This document shows, piece after piece, positions 1 through 13,448 of a stretch of 60,000 nucleotides of DNA (positions are counted from its first letter, which is position 1; every line of letters starts with the position of its first letter). The stretch comes from Membranipora membranacea (Eukaryota > Bryozoa > Gymnolaemata > Cheilostomatida > Membraniporidae): NCBI GenBank assembly GCA_914767715.1, contig OU612068.1, positions 29,452,001 to 29,512,000 of the forward strand. Reading direction: 5' to 3'. The position numbers were made by a program, and so were the translations under genes. Under the pieces are notes generated by a model that was not told the origin of the DNA, ran no database searches, and worked only from the letters and a program-made list of their open reading frames with translations.

Positions 1-78
1 CGTAGTCGGACTGTCACTCCTTGATATAACTACTTTCTCAGATTGTGTCTGATCAAAGTCTTCTTCTCACCTTCTCAC

Positions 79-228
79 CTAGTCCGCCGTGTTCCGGGTT
101 GGGTGGCGGTCCTGCAGGGCACCAAGTTCTATCAGAGAATGCCATCTGATTCTATCATCAACATCTTCATCTGAGAGGCCCCATCTCAGCATGTCATCCT
201 TCGCTGTATCCATCCATCCTTTCTTTGG
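79..228 (-). pseudogene. Non-LTR retrotransposon pol C-terminal fragment
   Basis: On the minus strand a short open segment ends in TAG at 79-81 and reads as the tail typical of endonuclease/reverse transcriptase pol proteins. It has a basic start (PKK), then GWMDTAKDDM, LSDEDVDDRIRW and HSLI. Tails of the form RPRKRWxDxVKxDM...GLxEEDAxDRxxWRxLI are common at the end of such ORF2 proteins. Nothing upstream in this frame extends into a reverse transcriptase, so this is a dead fragment in the intron or flank of the ankyrin gene. The match is from memory of the family, not from a search. Confidence 0.6.
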
Positions 229-413
229 TCTGATCAAAGTCTATGCACATCAATTGGGAATCCCGTCAAATTTGAATAAACCAAGTTATTCCATACCGTG
301 AGAGTACATCTTCGCAGGAAGTTGCAGACTTCGGATACCTGGCATGACCAGGAAACTTGTTTCAATGATAATGATGTAATCTAGTATTTTGCATTTAGTA
401 TTTTTTGTTACAG

Positions 414-3400
414 CAATGTGATACCAAGTGACATCTATGTGGATGCTAGACTATTTGCCATGAGAAGCGCTGACCATGTAAGTGTTAATTCAACAGATAA
501 TAATTATCCAATAATTACAGTGATTTCAACATTGTAGACTTATAGTGTGAAACATACATTGCTAAGCAAATGTTATCTAATGTGCATCTAAGTATGAGTG
601 CCATTAATTCCCACAAAAACTTTTTGACCAATCATACTTTTATTTGAAGGTATTTGATCTATTATGGAGGCTTGTATCACATGACATATGGTTTGTATGG
701 GAGAGAGCTGAATACTTACAGCACAATGATCCAGCTGTCCTTGTACAAGCTGAGTTTAAGGTATATATAGATTACCACACAAAATGTTCACGATTAAAGA
801 ATGAGACGTTTTTATATACACATGATTCTTGTACTTTTTTTTTCAAACATCATATCTGTATTTATTTCCAGTATCATAGTAATATATTGTTTAGGGAACG
901 CCATAAATAGTTATATGGGTGCTTTTTGATCCTGGCACTAGTGTTTTTTATTATCTAGTATGGAAGTCAGATTTCTTGCGCAGGAGATGCTGATTGGCCC
1001 ACACAGGCAAACATAATTCCTGCCTTAGTAAAGCGGTTGCTTGTTCATGTGTTTTATTTTGTTGATTTATTTCCAGTGGATACCAGAGAAGATAAAAATG
1101 AAATCTGCAAAACAGAAAAGAAAATCAGCAGACGTGTCTCTACTGTCTGGATTTGGAGGATCTTCAGCTGGCTCCAGTCCTCTCCCCAGAGCTGTGAGTT
1201 TTTCAATCCTTATCAAGCTGGTTCTTTATGTCAAGCTTACTTGTGTCAAAGCATCAATCTTTACTCAAAGCATCTTATTCATATTATAAAAAAACCTATC
1301 GGCATGCTAAGAAATCTTCTATCCTCCCTCAAGTGATGACCCATTCATTCATACAATCTAAGATTTCATCATAATATGAGGCATGCTTCTGTGAATTTTA
1401 GTATCACCGCTGCTGTTACTGTGCTGCTTAGCTGTTGTTTCATTGTTGTGGTCAGTGATTCTCCTCTAATTCAGTTAGACACACACTGACAGCTGATATC
1501 CTTGTGTATAAGGAAATATAACCACTGACATGAGTAGTCAGTGTAAACAAGTACCTGTCTCTTATTTATCATTTAGTGCATTACGTCAACCAAGAGTCAG
1601 CATTTATGGCAGCAGGGAGCATGGAATTATGTCATTTGTTGTCAGCCCTATGATTCATAACAGATACCACATGCCTAGATTCAACCGCTGTTTGTCATCT
1701 TAAACTTAATCTAAACCAGCGTTGATATTACTCAACTGGCTACTTTCTTTATGACATACTTAAAGTTTGCATCATTCGATCAGATTGTTGCTGATATATT
1801 TTATGAGTATTTCTAGATATTACACATTGATGATTTTCTGAGAACATCAATTTTTTTTTATCCATAGACGGATTTTGACTTAGTTTTCTAGTAGCCTCAA
1901 CATTTGGGACAGTGGTCGATTTATGATGTAAGATTTTTTTTCGGTCATGTGAACTCTTCTTTTCACATCGACCGAGTTTGTTATACTAATATAAGATTTG
2001 TATGTTACAGACATCCTCGGCAGCGATGGCCTGGCCAGACAGTGACTTATTTAAGAGTTATAAACCCAAGTTACCCGATAGATATCCACGAGCAGACGAT
2101 TGTATAATCGAGCTGGTGAACTCACATCTGGGGAGGACTCAGGAAGGACAGAAGTTACTCGTATCATCAGTAGAGGACATGGCTGACCACAGAGTGCTCT
2201 GCTGTTTAGTCAACTCATTCGTACCATTCACATTCACCTCAGAAGTACTTCCTAATGATAGGTAAAAGGTTAACCTCCACACAAGACTCACAAGATTCTA
2301 TACATATACATCCATTTGATCGTAAATATTAATAAATGTAATTAAGTGATACCGCCCATATCATGGAAAATCTCTGTAATTTTGTATATGATAAAGTTCG
2401 CATATGAAATAAATTTGATGTAGCTTGGCTGGTTCTGTTATTTCAGATGGACGGTAAATATCTGTCTCCAGACCATAAATAAGATGTTTCATGGCGAGTC
2501 CCAGTTTAATTCCTCGGATCTTGTGGAGGGCGACGTTATGTCTGTATCGTCTTATCTCTGCTACTTCTTCATGATAGCTTATAAATACAGACAAGCTAAA
2601 GCTGTGGCCGACAGGCTGGTGAGTCACCCAACTGAATCTCTCGCTCCACAGCCTTATCTAAACCTCAGCAGCGTCACATCATACCTCCCTATCCTCAGCC
2701 TAATATAATATGGGTGTCTAATCTGCCGAGATAACATAGAATATGGGGCCAAGAGTGAAGTGTAATGCCCAAATTGTGCACCGTATTATCAGAAGCTGAA
2801 ATATTGGCATGACATACCGTTTAACTTGTAAGGCATGTCAGACTGACTTGCCTCTTTTTTTTATGAATGCTTGTCTTGGCAATATTTCGGACTTGACTCA
2901 GCTAAACAAGAAGAATTTAGAACTGGATTTAGAGAGAACCATGACTTGACTTTTCTCTAAGTCCGTTTCCCAGCTCTGCAAATAATAAATTACTTAGTAC
3001 TCAGAACAAGGATATCATTGCGGAGCAGCTGCAAAATGGCAGGCATTGCAGGGTGACCCATTGCCATGTTCTCATCCAGATGTAGCACTCAAGCTCGATC
3101 ATATTGAGGCGATATTACTATGTCATGTTTTACTGTAGGATCTCATACAGCAGATGATACGAGAATATAACCATGACCTTAGTATGATTCCTCCTAAAAC
3201 TACAGACTCGTACGAGGTCAGGAGACAGGATGATATCAATCAGAAAATAGAAAAACTTCACAAAGGTAACAACTCATATTTATCATAATCATTCAATCAA
3301 ATTTCACATTTCTCCATATAAGGTGCCATAAATAACTTGTATTGCTGTACTCTATTTTTAGAAGAAGATGCTGCTCTTTTGATTGGTATAAACTGATGCA

Positions 3401-6400
3401 TTGTTATGTTTTAATGTCAGTCAGTCCTGGAGTGGTGGTTGAAATTTGTATTTATTTCTTGAAAAACTATTTATCCCATTCAAATGTTGGATAACACAGC
3501 GGCAGATCTCATTGGATTTTTCGTCCCTATCCCAGTTGCAGTCTTGTGTGATTGTTATTAGGGTTGAGAAGCACACTATTCATGTCCAAATCAAGCACCT
3601 TACAAGTTTTAAAATAAATGTCTACTGATCATTTCTGTTTTTGGTGTGTACTGTGGAATCAGCAATCCAGAGTGTTATCATTATTAATTATACAAACTAA
3701 AGTCTGCTGACCTAGACATGAGTCTGGCTGTCTGGGGTGTGTGCCTGGCAGTGCCCGAATTATTTAAATAAGTTGGTCACTGCCAGGGACTGGGATTATG
3801 TAATTGAGTGAGCGGCACAGAAAAATTATCAAATGACAATGGTTTGATCAGCTAAATTTTCTGCTGCTGTAGCCTAAGTTGAACATGTTAATATTTTATT
3901 ATGATGTTTTTGTTTTTGGACAGAGATTAACACAATAGAGAGTAAGTTTGACGTTGCGTACTGTAGGAACTGGGTCGATCATGTGCTGCTATCTCAAAAG
4001 GAGGTGAGTCTCAAACCAAACATGTAACACATAAAAAATATCATCATATATTAGTCATTGGTGTGTCCAATCCATATAAAGTTATAACAAACATGGAAAA
4101 GGTATTTAAGCGAATCATAAAACCGCTTAAATACAGCTGTATTTGTATGTACATTGATAAGCTATAAGGTGAGAAGCAGATTATGGTGATATTTTAATAT
4201 TACAGTTACACAAGATGATAAGAGAGAAGATAGCTCAGAGATTTGACACAGTAGAAGTACCGAGGAGTATTACTATTAATGATCTAGCTCTGGCCATGAA
4301 CATCAATCTGGTTAGTCATATTATCGCTCACTATATTAACTAATCTTATAAATGGAAAACTTTACTTAATGAAAAATGTGCTTAAAATAAAGTGGTGAAT
4401 ATTAAATAATTATATGATGCATTAGAATGTCAATAATTGAAGAATCGAATGCAGGTGAATTTAAATCTGGTGCCATCAAATTTCTTGTTGTGTTCCAAAT
4501 CTGACTAAATGAATAGACCTTGGAATCAACTTGCAAACATATTGATTATTGCAGAGTCTAACTGGCGGTACAGCATTTTATCAGAGTGTAGAGAAGGAGC
4601 AGTGCTCAGAATACAGGAAAATAGTGTTACAAAATAAAGAAACCCGAGAGTTCATCGATGACTTCACAGCCAGAAATAAAGGTTTGTCTGTATATCTATT
4701 AAATTCTGTTAGATTTGTCTCCTCTCATGTAATGAGACAACAACTTTGTTAGTATATCATCATGTCTAGAGTTCTGAAAATTATCAAGGAGGTGAAGAAA
4801 TCCCTTTCATCATAATCCTATTAAGATGAGGTATCATTGCCAACCTGTGAAGAGAACTAAGATGCTGAGGAAACAATCTATTTTATACCCTGCTTTAGAA
4901 TCCTTGAACAATTATTCACTGATTGATGTTTGAGTCAGATCACTGAATTATTATCATGTTCCATCTGAGTGTCTGGGTATAGATGTCGTTTGATTTTATT
5001 GTTGCAGAGCCCATCAGGAAGATATTAGGACTGAGATTATTTGATGTTGTGGATGTTTGCCCTGCAGACTACCCACAGTACGATGTAAGTTACCAAATAA
5101 TTCATAAATCTGCGACCAGGGAGCTTCAGTTTTAGATCTGCAACAAAATTAGATTTGATAATAACTTCAGATCAATGAGTGTCTTTCGTCGGGCGTTAAG
5201 GTCATAAGGTCTTTGATTTTGACCAATGGAGGATTGCAGTGTCTGGACATTTATAAACTGTTGCTGGGGCTCACACGAGATGTAACCCCGTTACGGACTT
5301 CGTCATCCAGAACAAATGAGTGTTATAATTCTAAATGTTACTACATGTGATATTTTTTCTTATAGTTTTTCTTTGAGGCATCATCACGTAACAAGCTGCT
5401 TAAGGCAGGCTCTCTCATGCTGTATCAAGTCTTCCCTGGTAATCACATCAACTGGCACAGACAGTGCATCAAGTCTATCAAAGAAAACGAAGTAGACACC
5501 GTCAAAAACATGATCACCTTCTTCAAGACTCAGCCATCTTTTATCAACGCTAAGGAGACTAACTCTGGTAACACTGCTCTACACTGGGCCTGCAGGACTG
5601 GCTGTTATGTGAGTAATATATCGCTTTTTAAAACTTTTTAATATTGTATTGGTGATCATGTCTAATAGTTATTTTCACAGTTTAAACCTCCCAAATATTT
5701 GACATTGAATCGCAGTGACCTCTAGAAGTTCATTTTGGGGCAAAAAGTGCCCTATTTAAATTGAGCCCTCTGAGCCTTGTTTTTTGAGGTATTTGATTAG
5801 TTTATTCTTTCACCATATAGAGGAGGCATGGCAATAACTGGAGGAGTTGAATTTTTGTGAAACATGATTTTAGGCCTCCTGTCTTCGAGACTTGAAATTT
5901 ATTTTTGCAATAGTAATAGGGCCATTTCTGACCCCTCATAACATGTGACCCCAATGATGTAGAAACTAAAATTTATTACACCATTTTGGTCTTGTACTGT
6001 CACTTCCATCAATAATCTTACCAGCTTACAGATCCTGGTTGTCACAACTGTAAGAGATAATAACCCAAATTTTAACTAATTTAGGTCAAAATTTTCCAGC
6101 CAAAATCCAGAAATTCAGAGAGATGTCAGTCAAATTTGTTGTCAACATGATAATCAGCAGGAGATTGTCTAGATTTTGATCAAAGCGATTATTAATTATG
6201 GCTTTATGTCTTGAGATATTTGGATTTTTGTGGCTAAACTAGCTATGGTCCAAAACATGCACGTTTCTCCAGCCAAAAAACTGAAAATATGTTAAACAAC
6301 ATGTTATACCCATTAGTATTTATAATCTTTGCCATTAGCTTCCATTAGACTAGAGAGTATTTCCGAGGTTTTGATCGTGGCGTTTGATGATAAATTCAAT

Positions 6401-9400
6401 AGCTGAGAAGTTATGAGCATAAACATTTCTCTTTTGATGCTAAACAATCACCTAAAAAGGGTGATCCATTGTTGTACACTATGTGCTTTGCATGTAATAC
6501 TGCATAGATTTTCATGACGCTTTTGCATAACGTAATTTGCTGCATCATTTTGCCCATTGCTGCCTATATGTTTTCAATGTATTTTAGTTAACGTACAATT
6601 AATCAAGTAAGTAACATGTGGTTAAAAAAAATTGCGATATTAAACATAAGTCAGACTACTAGCAACGTGTCAGTGAAGGAATTTTTGAGATTAACAAGTA
6701 GTTCCTCAGAAACTGAAAAGGCGATATATCACGTTAACTGTTCTTTGAGATTCTGCAACTGTTGCAGATGTTGTCCTGTTTAGAAAAGTGAGTCTAGCCA
6801 AACCCCCCCCCCCCTCCTCCGTATGCATATTGAAATAAATTTTATAGACGTTTTCAGCAGGTTTCATTAGCATTGAGGTACTGAAGCATTTAATTGTGGG
6901 CGACGTAACAACATTGGAAGGTGTGGAAACAATGATGCTATCATTGAATTACTGTTCAAAATCCAGGTTTCTTGCCGATAACTCGATCAATTTTAATCAG
7001 ATTTTGAGTTTCAAAATTACAATAGATTAAGCAGTATGTTCTGAACAGTTACTGCTTAATCTATTGTAATTTTGAAACTCAAAATCCAATTAAAATTGAT
7101 CGAGTTATGAACAAAAAACCTGGATTATGGACAGTAAATCAATGATAGCATCATTGCTTCTACACCTTCCAATGACGTTACGTCGCCCCACAATTAAGTG
7201 CCTTACTTGCGCTGTATATGGTGTCCTGTCTAGGTTTATTATTAAGTCTATGGGTTTCCCCCAGTCTTAATTTATTATATCTATCTATTATAGAGCATAG
7301 CGCTGTACTTACTGGAGAACGGTGCTAGTATTAATGCACACAATAATTTTCACATGACACCACTTTTCTCCGCTGTCGAAGGAATGCAGAGAAAAATATC
7401 AACTGTGAGTTTGTCATTTAGTTGTTGGGAAATTGTTTGGAAACAGATGGCAATCACTGGCCTCAAAAAGTGTCCCCATGCAGCTCTATCAGCTATTTTT
7501 TGGACTCAGAGTTCTTGCCAACTGGTTATCCACCCCTACGATAGATATGGCAGTTGTGGTTCGCGAATAAATGAAACATGTCTTGGTGTCATTTAAATAA
7601 TTCAAATAGATTTAATCCACTTACAACCATACTACAAACATTATTTTCAGCTATTGATAGAGTGGGGTTGTAATGTCAATGTAAGGAGTGTTCGCGGTAC
7701 AACAGCGTTTGAGTCTATAAAGAATGACGAGTTAAGAGATCACCTGACAGCGAAGTATGAGAGATTCTCTGCTATGGTACCAAAGATTACAGAAGGCGAC
7801 ATCGAGACTCTCAAACTGCTTATTAAGGAGCATGTCAGCGGAATAGAACCGCTCTGTACTCTCCGCAGCAGGTCAGAAGTCATCACAACCTCTTTATATA
7901 TATGTGTATGGTTTTCTGTGCTTATCTACTATATACACATGATGATTGTGTTGTACATAGTAGATGTTGTGATTTTCGGGGTATTCACCTTCTTGGCAAG
8001 TATACATATATATGTATATAATATTAAGCGTATATATATCATACTGTTTTCCACTTATTTCTAGCATTTATATCTACCGTGTATATACTTTAATTTTCAT
8101 CTTTACTGCTTACCTGATACTCATTTACATGTATATAATATCGCTCCATATTCCGTATGTAGAATATGTACAAGTACTGCATGTTTGTAGTATCTGTGTT
8201 TAGTATATCATGTTTTCTCCACGATATACTGGTATGTTGTAGGTGTATAAATGGTAGTACTCTGCTACACACAGCTGCCTATTTTGGTTCAGTACCTCTT
8301 GTTAGATCATTACTCAGTCACAGAGTTGATGTCAATCTCACTGATTATAAGGGAGCTACACCGTTACATCGTGTCAGAAATGTCGAATGTATGAAAGTAT
8401 GTATATATTTTATGTAAATTTATACCTATATATATTTATTTTTATTTATTTGTAAATTTTCAAGCATGTTGATTCTACTTTCACATCTCTAAGATCCTGA
8501 AACACAGCACGCATAATAGAGGTTATTTCGCTCTTCGTTAGTACTTATCATTGAATGTGCTCCCCCTCCCCTGGTTCCGAATGACATCCAGTTGTATACC
8601 AGTTTCAGTACCAGTCACAGATGGGTTGCCAATGGAGAAGTGAGGTGTTTGAAATCTTAATTGACTTGGTGACATTGTTCTCATTTATTTGGTTGTTAAT
8701 ATCTTTTCTAGTTTTTTCTCTGTTAGATTGTTACCATCTTCGAAACTGCTGATATCTAGACATATTGATACTGGTATTTTTTTAGGGTTCAATATTATAT
8801 TTTATTATTTCAGTGTTTGATAGACGCTGGAGCTTTAGTAAACACAGAGGATGATGAGGGTAACTCTCCTCTTCATGTTAAGTGCTTCGGAGAAACAAAT
8901 AAACCAACAGAATGTGGATGTATTGAGCTACTTATACAAAACAGAGCCAGACTTCTAGCCAGAAATCAGCGGGTAATAATTAATATACATGTATATACTG
9001 CGTGAAAACGTATTTAACCGTGAATAGTGCATTTTCACCTTTGTATTTGGTAATGCACAATCATCAACTCTGACCTCAACACAGCTCAAAGTTACAGGTT
9101 CTAGGATGAAGCTAAAGATGCTAAATCTTGTTTTGATATGATGGTGCGGAAAGCTAGTTGAGGAATCAGAGCTGAGAAAATAGGTAGCTGTCAACTCAAG
9201 GGATTAATGAAGTAATATTTTCACAGGGTCTGATGCCGGTACACTGCTGTGCTATGCAGGGAAGAATCGATGCACTGGAGTTACTTCTCAAGTATGGAGA
9301 GGAAAGTATAAGAGAAGAATTAGAACAGGAGGATAACTCCTCCCCTCCCAGTATTATACATCTAGCTATAGCTAATGATCATCTCGACTGTGCTAAATGG

Positions 9401-11092
9401 TGAGTGGCCAACCCGATTGATCTCCTGCCTTGTTAATAATTTTATCGCACTTAACTTTCCCCAAACCCATCCGCTTTCAACCAGTTATACTTAACCCATG
9501 GCTTACTTGATCTGATTACAGCATACTATATTTCCTTTAAATAATATATCATATCATATTATATTTGTGTATTTTTTTCTCAAAAACCTCAATTATATTT
9601 CACTGTTTTGTTCAGGTTAACGGCGAGAGGATTTAAGATGAAATCTGCTGAACCAGACATTTTAGTAGAGAAAGTTCTCACTGAGACAATCAAAAGGTAC
9701 GCTTTGTAGTTAGTGGCTCTGCCAATGCTTCTGGCTATTGATATATACACTTCTTTTATGATGCAATGCAATGATGCAAATACATTGTATTTTACATAAT
9801 TGTATTGCGGTAAGAACCAAAGTTAATGGCTGTACATACAAAACAAGCTGTTTTCAATAGCTATAACTAAGGCACTAAAGCGTGTCAAACATGCACAAAT
9901 GATTCCCAGAAGCACAGTGATCCCTCATAATATCTTATGGCGCAAATTTCCCCCCCCCCCCCCCCCACCTCTCCCTTCTCTAAGCCGATATTTATATTTT
10001 CGGTTACAGTAATCAGCAGGCAGAGGTTCTGGAGTATCTATTTGAATGTGGAGCTGCTGTGAATCCATCATTCCCTGGAGGAAACACGTAAGTTAACTAT
10101 ACCTTTATATATGAGATCTCTAAACAAAGAAACATGTACTATGTCAACCTTTTTGGTTTTCTCATTTTTATCTTCAATGTCAATTTACTTTTGTCATGAT
10201 GTTAATTCCTCTCTATTTTCTGATTGCAGAGCTCTACACTTTGCTGCAATGATACCTGGTACTACAGATGTTTTAGAGCTACTGCTTAGTCACGGGGCAG
10301 ATATAGATGCCCCTAACTCTGACTACAGTACACCATTGTTCTTTAGCTGTCAGTCTGGTAACATGTTCTCAGCAAGTGTACTACTCGCCAGGGGAGCAGA
10401 TTTCAGAATCAGAAACAACAAAGGTATATTATCTCTGATCTTTCTCTGTAATATCACATGCAATAAATAAATAAAAGTCCGGTGTGAAGTGCTAATTTCT
10501 ACTGTAAACATGTATAATTACAGGAGTTACTGCCCTCGACCTGATTACGGATTTTGATGAATGGATCGAGAGCGGATTCTTCACTGATGAGATTGTGGCT
10601 CGGCTGAAAGGTTTGTCATTTTAATGTCATCAAATTCAGATAGCACAAAAGAAGTATCACAAGAATACATAAATAATTACAAGTGAATAAGGCCGAGATG
10701 CAAATCTCATCTTATCTGGCTGTACATTTATTGTTGTTATACATACATATATGCAAATAATATACATATAGATACATACATATTATTTTTATTGTTTCAT
10801 AAATTGTTTTTTTTCCACCATTACAGCTTACAGCTTGAAACATTCTAGAGATTTGGTCAGAGCCATTAGCCAGAAAGTATTCCCAGGACACGGAATGACC
10901 TCGAGAGGTGCATCGAAGAGATTGAATGTTAGTAAGTCGTTACTCCGGCCAATCAGCCCGCACCCACTGCCGAGTAAGCCGCCTCGACCCGTACATGTGA
11001 CTAAGTCACTACCAGCCCTTCTCTCCCTCCCCCCTGTACCTTATAAGAGATACCCTCTCCTACAGCCTAACGGCAGCTATCTTATGTTCTAA
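414..11092 (+). CDS. CH-like plus ankyrin-repeat protein, 21 exons, 5' end outside the window
   Basis: Exons: 414-477, 650-760, 1077-1193, 2011-2261, 2447-2618, 3139-3265, 3924-4003, 4206-4310, 4555-4681, 5008-5084, 5366-5608, 7294-7404, 7651-7871, 8243-8396, 8814-8972, 9227-9399, 9616-9696, 10010-10087, 10230-10423, 10524-10610, 10827-11092 (stop TAA). All joins keep phase, giving 998 visible residues with no start codon seen. Residues about 98-238 resemble a calponin-homology-type fold (VLCCLVNSFVPFTF, DLVEGDVMSVSSY, YKYRQAKAVADRL). Residues about 240-400 are a charged helical linker. From about residue 440 to 910 there are ankyrin repeats, for example GNTALHWACRTG, GSTLLHTAAYFGSVPLVRSLL, GNTALHFAAM and GADIDAPNSDYSTPLFFSCQSG. 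The last 90 residues are basic and proline-rich. This suggests a cytoplasmic scaffold, but no catalytic domain is visible. I do not recognise the orthologue. The ankyrin call is firm; the CH call is inference. Confidence 0.85.
5609..7293 (+). other. Large intron of the ankyrin-repeat gene
   Basis: This 1.7 kb intron lies between exons ending in GCTGTTAT and starting with AGCATAGCG. It has no coding potential that I can see. Its contents are a run of 13 C around 6804-6816 and the long inverted repeat at about 6885-7204, described separately. Confidence 0.8.
6885..7204. repeat. Long near-perfect inverted repeat (hairpin element)
   Basis: Two arms of about 150 bp face each other around a centre near 7043. 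The left arm runs from TTAATTGTGGGCGACGTAAC to GATTAAGCAGTA, and the right arm from TACTGCTTAATC to GTTACGTCGCCCCACAATTAA. Mismatches are few and scattered. The internal 15 bases (TGTTCTGAACAG...) continue the symmetry. Arms this long and this alike in an intron fit a foldback or MITE-like element, or a recent inverted duplication. No transposase ORF is inside. Target-site duplications were not identified. Confidence 0.85.
9949..9967. repeat. Poly-C tract in ankyrin-gene intron
   Basis: An uninterrupted run of about 17 C lies in the intron just before the exon at 10010. Similar C runs occur at about 6804 and 30500. They are simple repeats prone to length change. Confidence 0.8.
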
Positions 11093-13448
11093 TATATTAC
11101 CTCTCCCTCCTCTCACTACATTGTGTCATTACATCACTGTGTCAGCCAGTATAGTAGTTTTGGTTTTATGTGCTCATTTTGTTATGATATTATTGATGTG
11201 CCTTGTTGCCAAAAGTATTTTATACATTTTTATGATATTTTTTGTTATTGTTATTGCGATTTGCCTTTACCGGTTGTGTCTTTATTTTTGTATGAATGCC
11301 TTGAGCTTGACTCAAATCTTTATAATGAAATGATGTACTTGCATTTCACAATTCTGATGATCATATTTATATTTTTTGAAAGGTGATGATTTTCAACATA
11401 AAATTCTAATCTGTTTTTTTTAAATTGTCAGAATAATAACCTGTAAGGTCATTGCCAATAAATTGCGTCCAGAAAAGAATGCACTATACTGGTTCTAGTT
11501 TCATCTTTACAGAATCCATGATTTATATTTGTTACACATTTAACCGTCCTGTCACACTTTGGGTGGATGATCAGCTGTTTACAAAGCAGCTTACTCCAGA
11601 TGTTACTTCTGATCGGTTACCAATCTATAAGTGGTCACCTATCGTTACATGAGGTGATTACAGACCTGATCAGTGTATATGGATTACTGTTATAATCTCC
11701 CCTTAGCTGTTTGTGTGTTTGTCGGTATATAACGAGGCTGATTGCTGCTATCAGTGGTGGTCAGTAGATCCCATCTGACCACGGCTCTCGTGATGTAATC
11801 TGGCATGCGCCTCTCTGATGATAACTAAGTGTTTATTCTCTGTGTTTGGTTTCTTCCATTTCTTCATTAATTAATTTCCATAAATATCATTCTCCTACCA
11901 GTCATCGGTGGGAAGTGGCATGAGACCATACGCTTTAGAGGACACCCCTAGCCTAGCTCTCAGACACCTCTGGATGATATAGATTATTACTGTAGCTGTT
12001 GGCTGGATGTGATTGTTCCACACAGCTCAGTTATGATTATGAGAATTGCCTGAGTTTGATAAATTCGAGTTTCATGAAGTGGTGATTTTTGGTATGGAGT
12101 TATGATATTTAATATATTTAAAATTATAATAATTGATAATTATCATTATCATATTTATCAAATTAAATATAACTATGATCAATAAAATCATCAAGCCTAC
12201 GGTTAGATCCGAATCTCTGTTCTTGCGATAATTAAACATGTTAATCTTGTGCTTTCGTCGAAAAAACTTAGATGAAAATTGTGAAATTTTGCAGTTTTGT
12301 GACTTTTTAAATAAGTTTATAATATGATAAGTGAGTTATATGCAGTCACATAATATATCTACACCTTCAATTACCCAATACATAAAATAGAAAATAGACA
12401 GCAACTGTAGGTATAACATAATACTTAATATACCAAGTCTATGAGGTATAACCTTCAATGACTCCTGCGCATCTGAGAGCGGAAATTTTATGTATAAGCA
12501 ACAAGATACACACTGCTTGCAGATCGACTCTGTGATACGAGTCTCTCTGCACCGTAGCGCATATGCCACAAACTGGCCCAATTGTCCTACTTACATTTTG
12601 TATATAGAAGGCAACTATTTTTTATGCGAATTTTCAGTTTGACAACTCAAGCACATTTGTGTTAATCCAGACAAGTTTTTCTTTTTTGGTGGATTTCAAG
12701 CCACGTTTGAATTTAATTGATATATATATATATACTTTTATTGTCAGCAACAATTCATTATTTCAAATGTTTTTCATGATGTGACTGATGGTCGATGCTA
12801 GTTCCTTTGCTGGTTGACTATTTTATATTTTTCATTTACAAATGGTTGGAATAAACTGATAGCTGATTTCTTCCGAATCAGTTTATGTTTCGTACACTGT
12901 GGCTTGGATATGTTTGGCTGCTTTTATGGTAGCTTATCACAATAATTTCATTGATGTCATGGATAACAATGTGTGGTTCAATGAACTTATATAATAGTGC
13001 TGGTGAGGTGACTGAGTTTAAGTGTTTGCCAACGGTGTTTCTATCCTACATCTCTCCTTCCCATTGGGCGAAGTATGAATCTAAATTATCAGCTTAGAAA
13101 TGGGTAAGGTTGTCATTTACAATGCGTTAGCCAGCAGTGCTATTCACAACTTTTAATAATATAACTGTACTTGTAATACAAGCTTTGTGTGAAACAGTTC
13201 AAGATAAGCAGTCTCCAAATTTTAGAGGTAAGTTAAGTTCCGAAAATGGACATATTGGTATACAGGAAGCTATAATATAGTGTTTGATTATATGTTGAAT
13301 CAAAGGGGTTTTATATTATAACTAATTATAACTATTAATAGTTATAACAATGCTTCCATGCTTCCATAGGAGTATGGTACCCTTTTACATTTTAGCAAAT
13401 TTAATCAAATTATTTGTCTGTTATTATCTCATCATGTATTTACAGTTG
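11093..13448. other. 3' UTR of the ankyrin gene and intergenic spacer
   Basis: No open frame here looks coding. A canonical AATAAA at 11457-11462 is the first good poly(A) signal after the stop codon at 11092. Another lies near 12180. A short inverted repeat (ATAAACTGAT ... ATCAGTTTAT) sits around 12851-12888, and an AT microsatellite near 12720. The promoter and any 5' non-coding exon of the next gene must lie in the right half. A good acceptor ends at 13445, so the coding exon may not be the first exon. Confidence 0.6.
11457..11462 (+). terminator. Poly(A) signal AATAAA of the ankyrin-repeat gene
   Basis: This canonical hexamer lies 365 bases after the TAA stop of the ankyrin-repeat gene and is followed by a moderately U/G-rich stretch. 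The assignment is by position only. Confidence 0.45.

Noticed and set aside
8012-8203. Tyr/Ile-rich ORF in an ankyrin-gene intron
   Set aside because: Product of TATA-type low-complexity sequence between two well-supported exons.
11121-11386. Hydrophobic ORFs after the ankyrin gene
   Set aside because: AT-rich 3' UTR read as Phe/Ile/Tyr-rich peptide; no promoter, no splice sites, and two frames are equally 'hydrophobic'.
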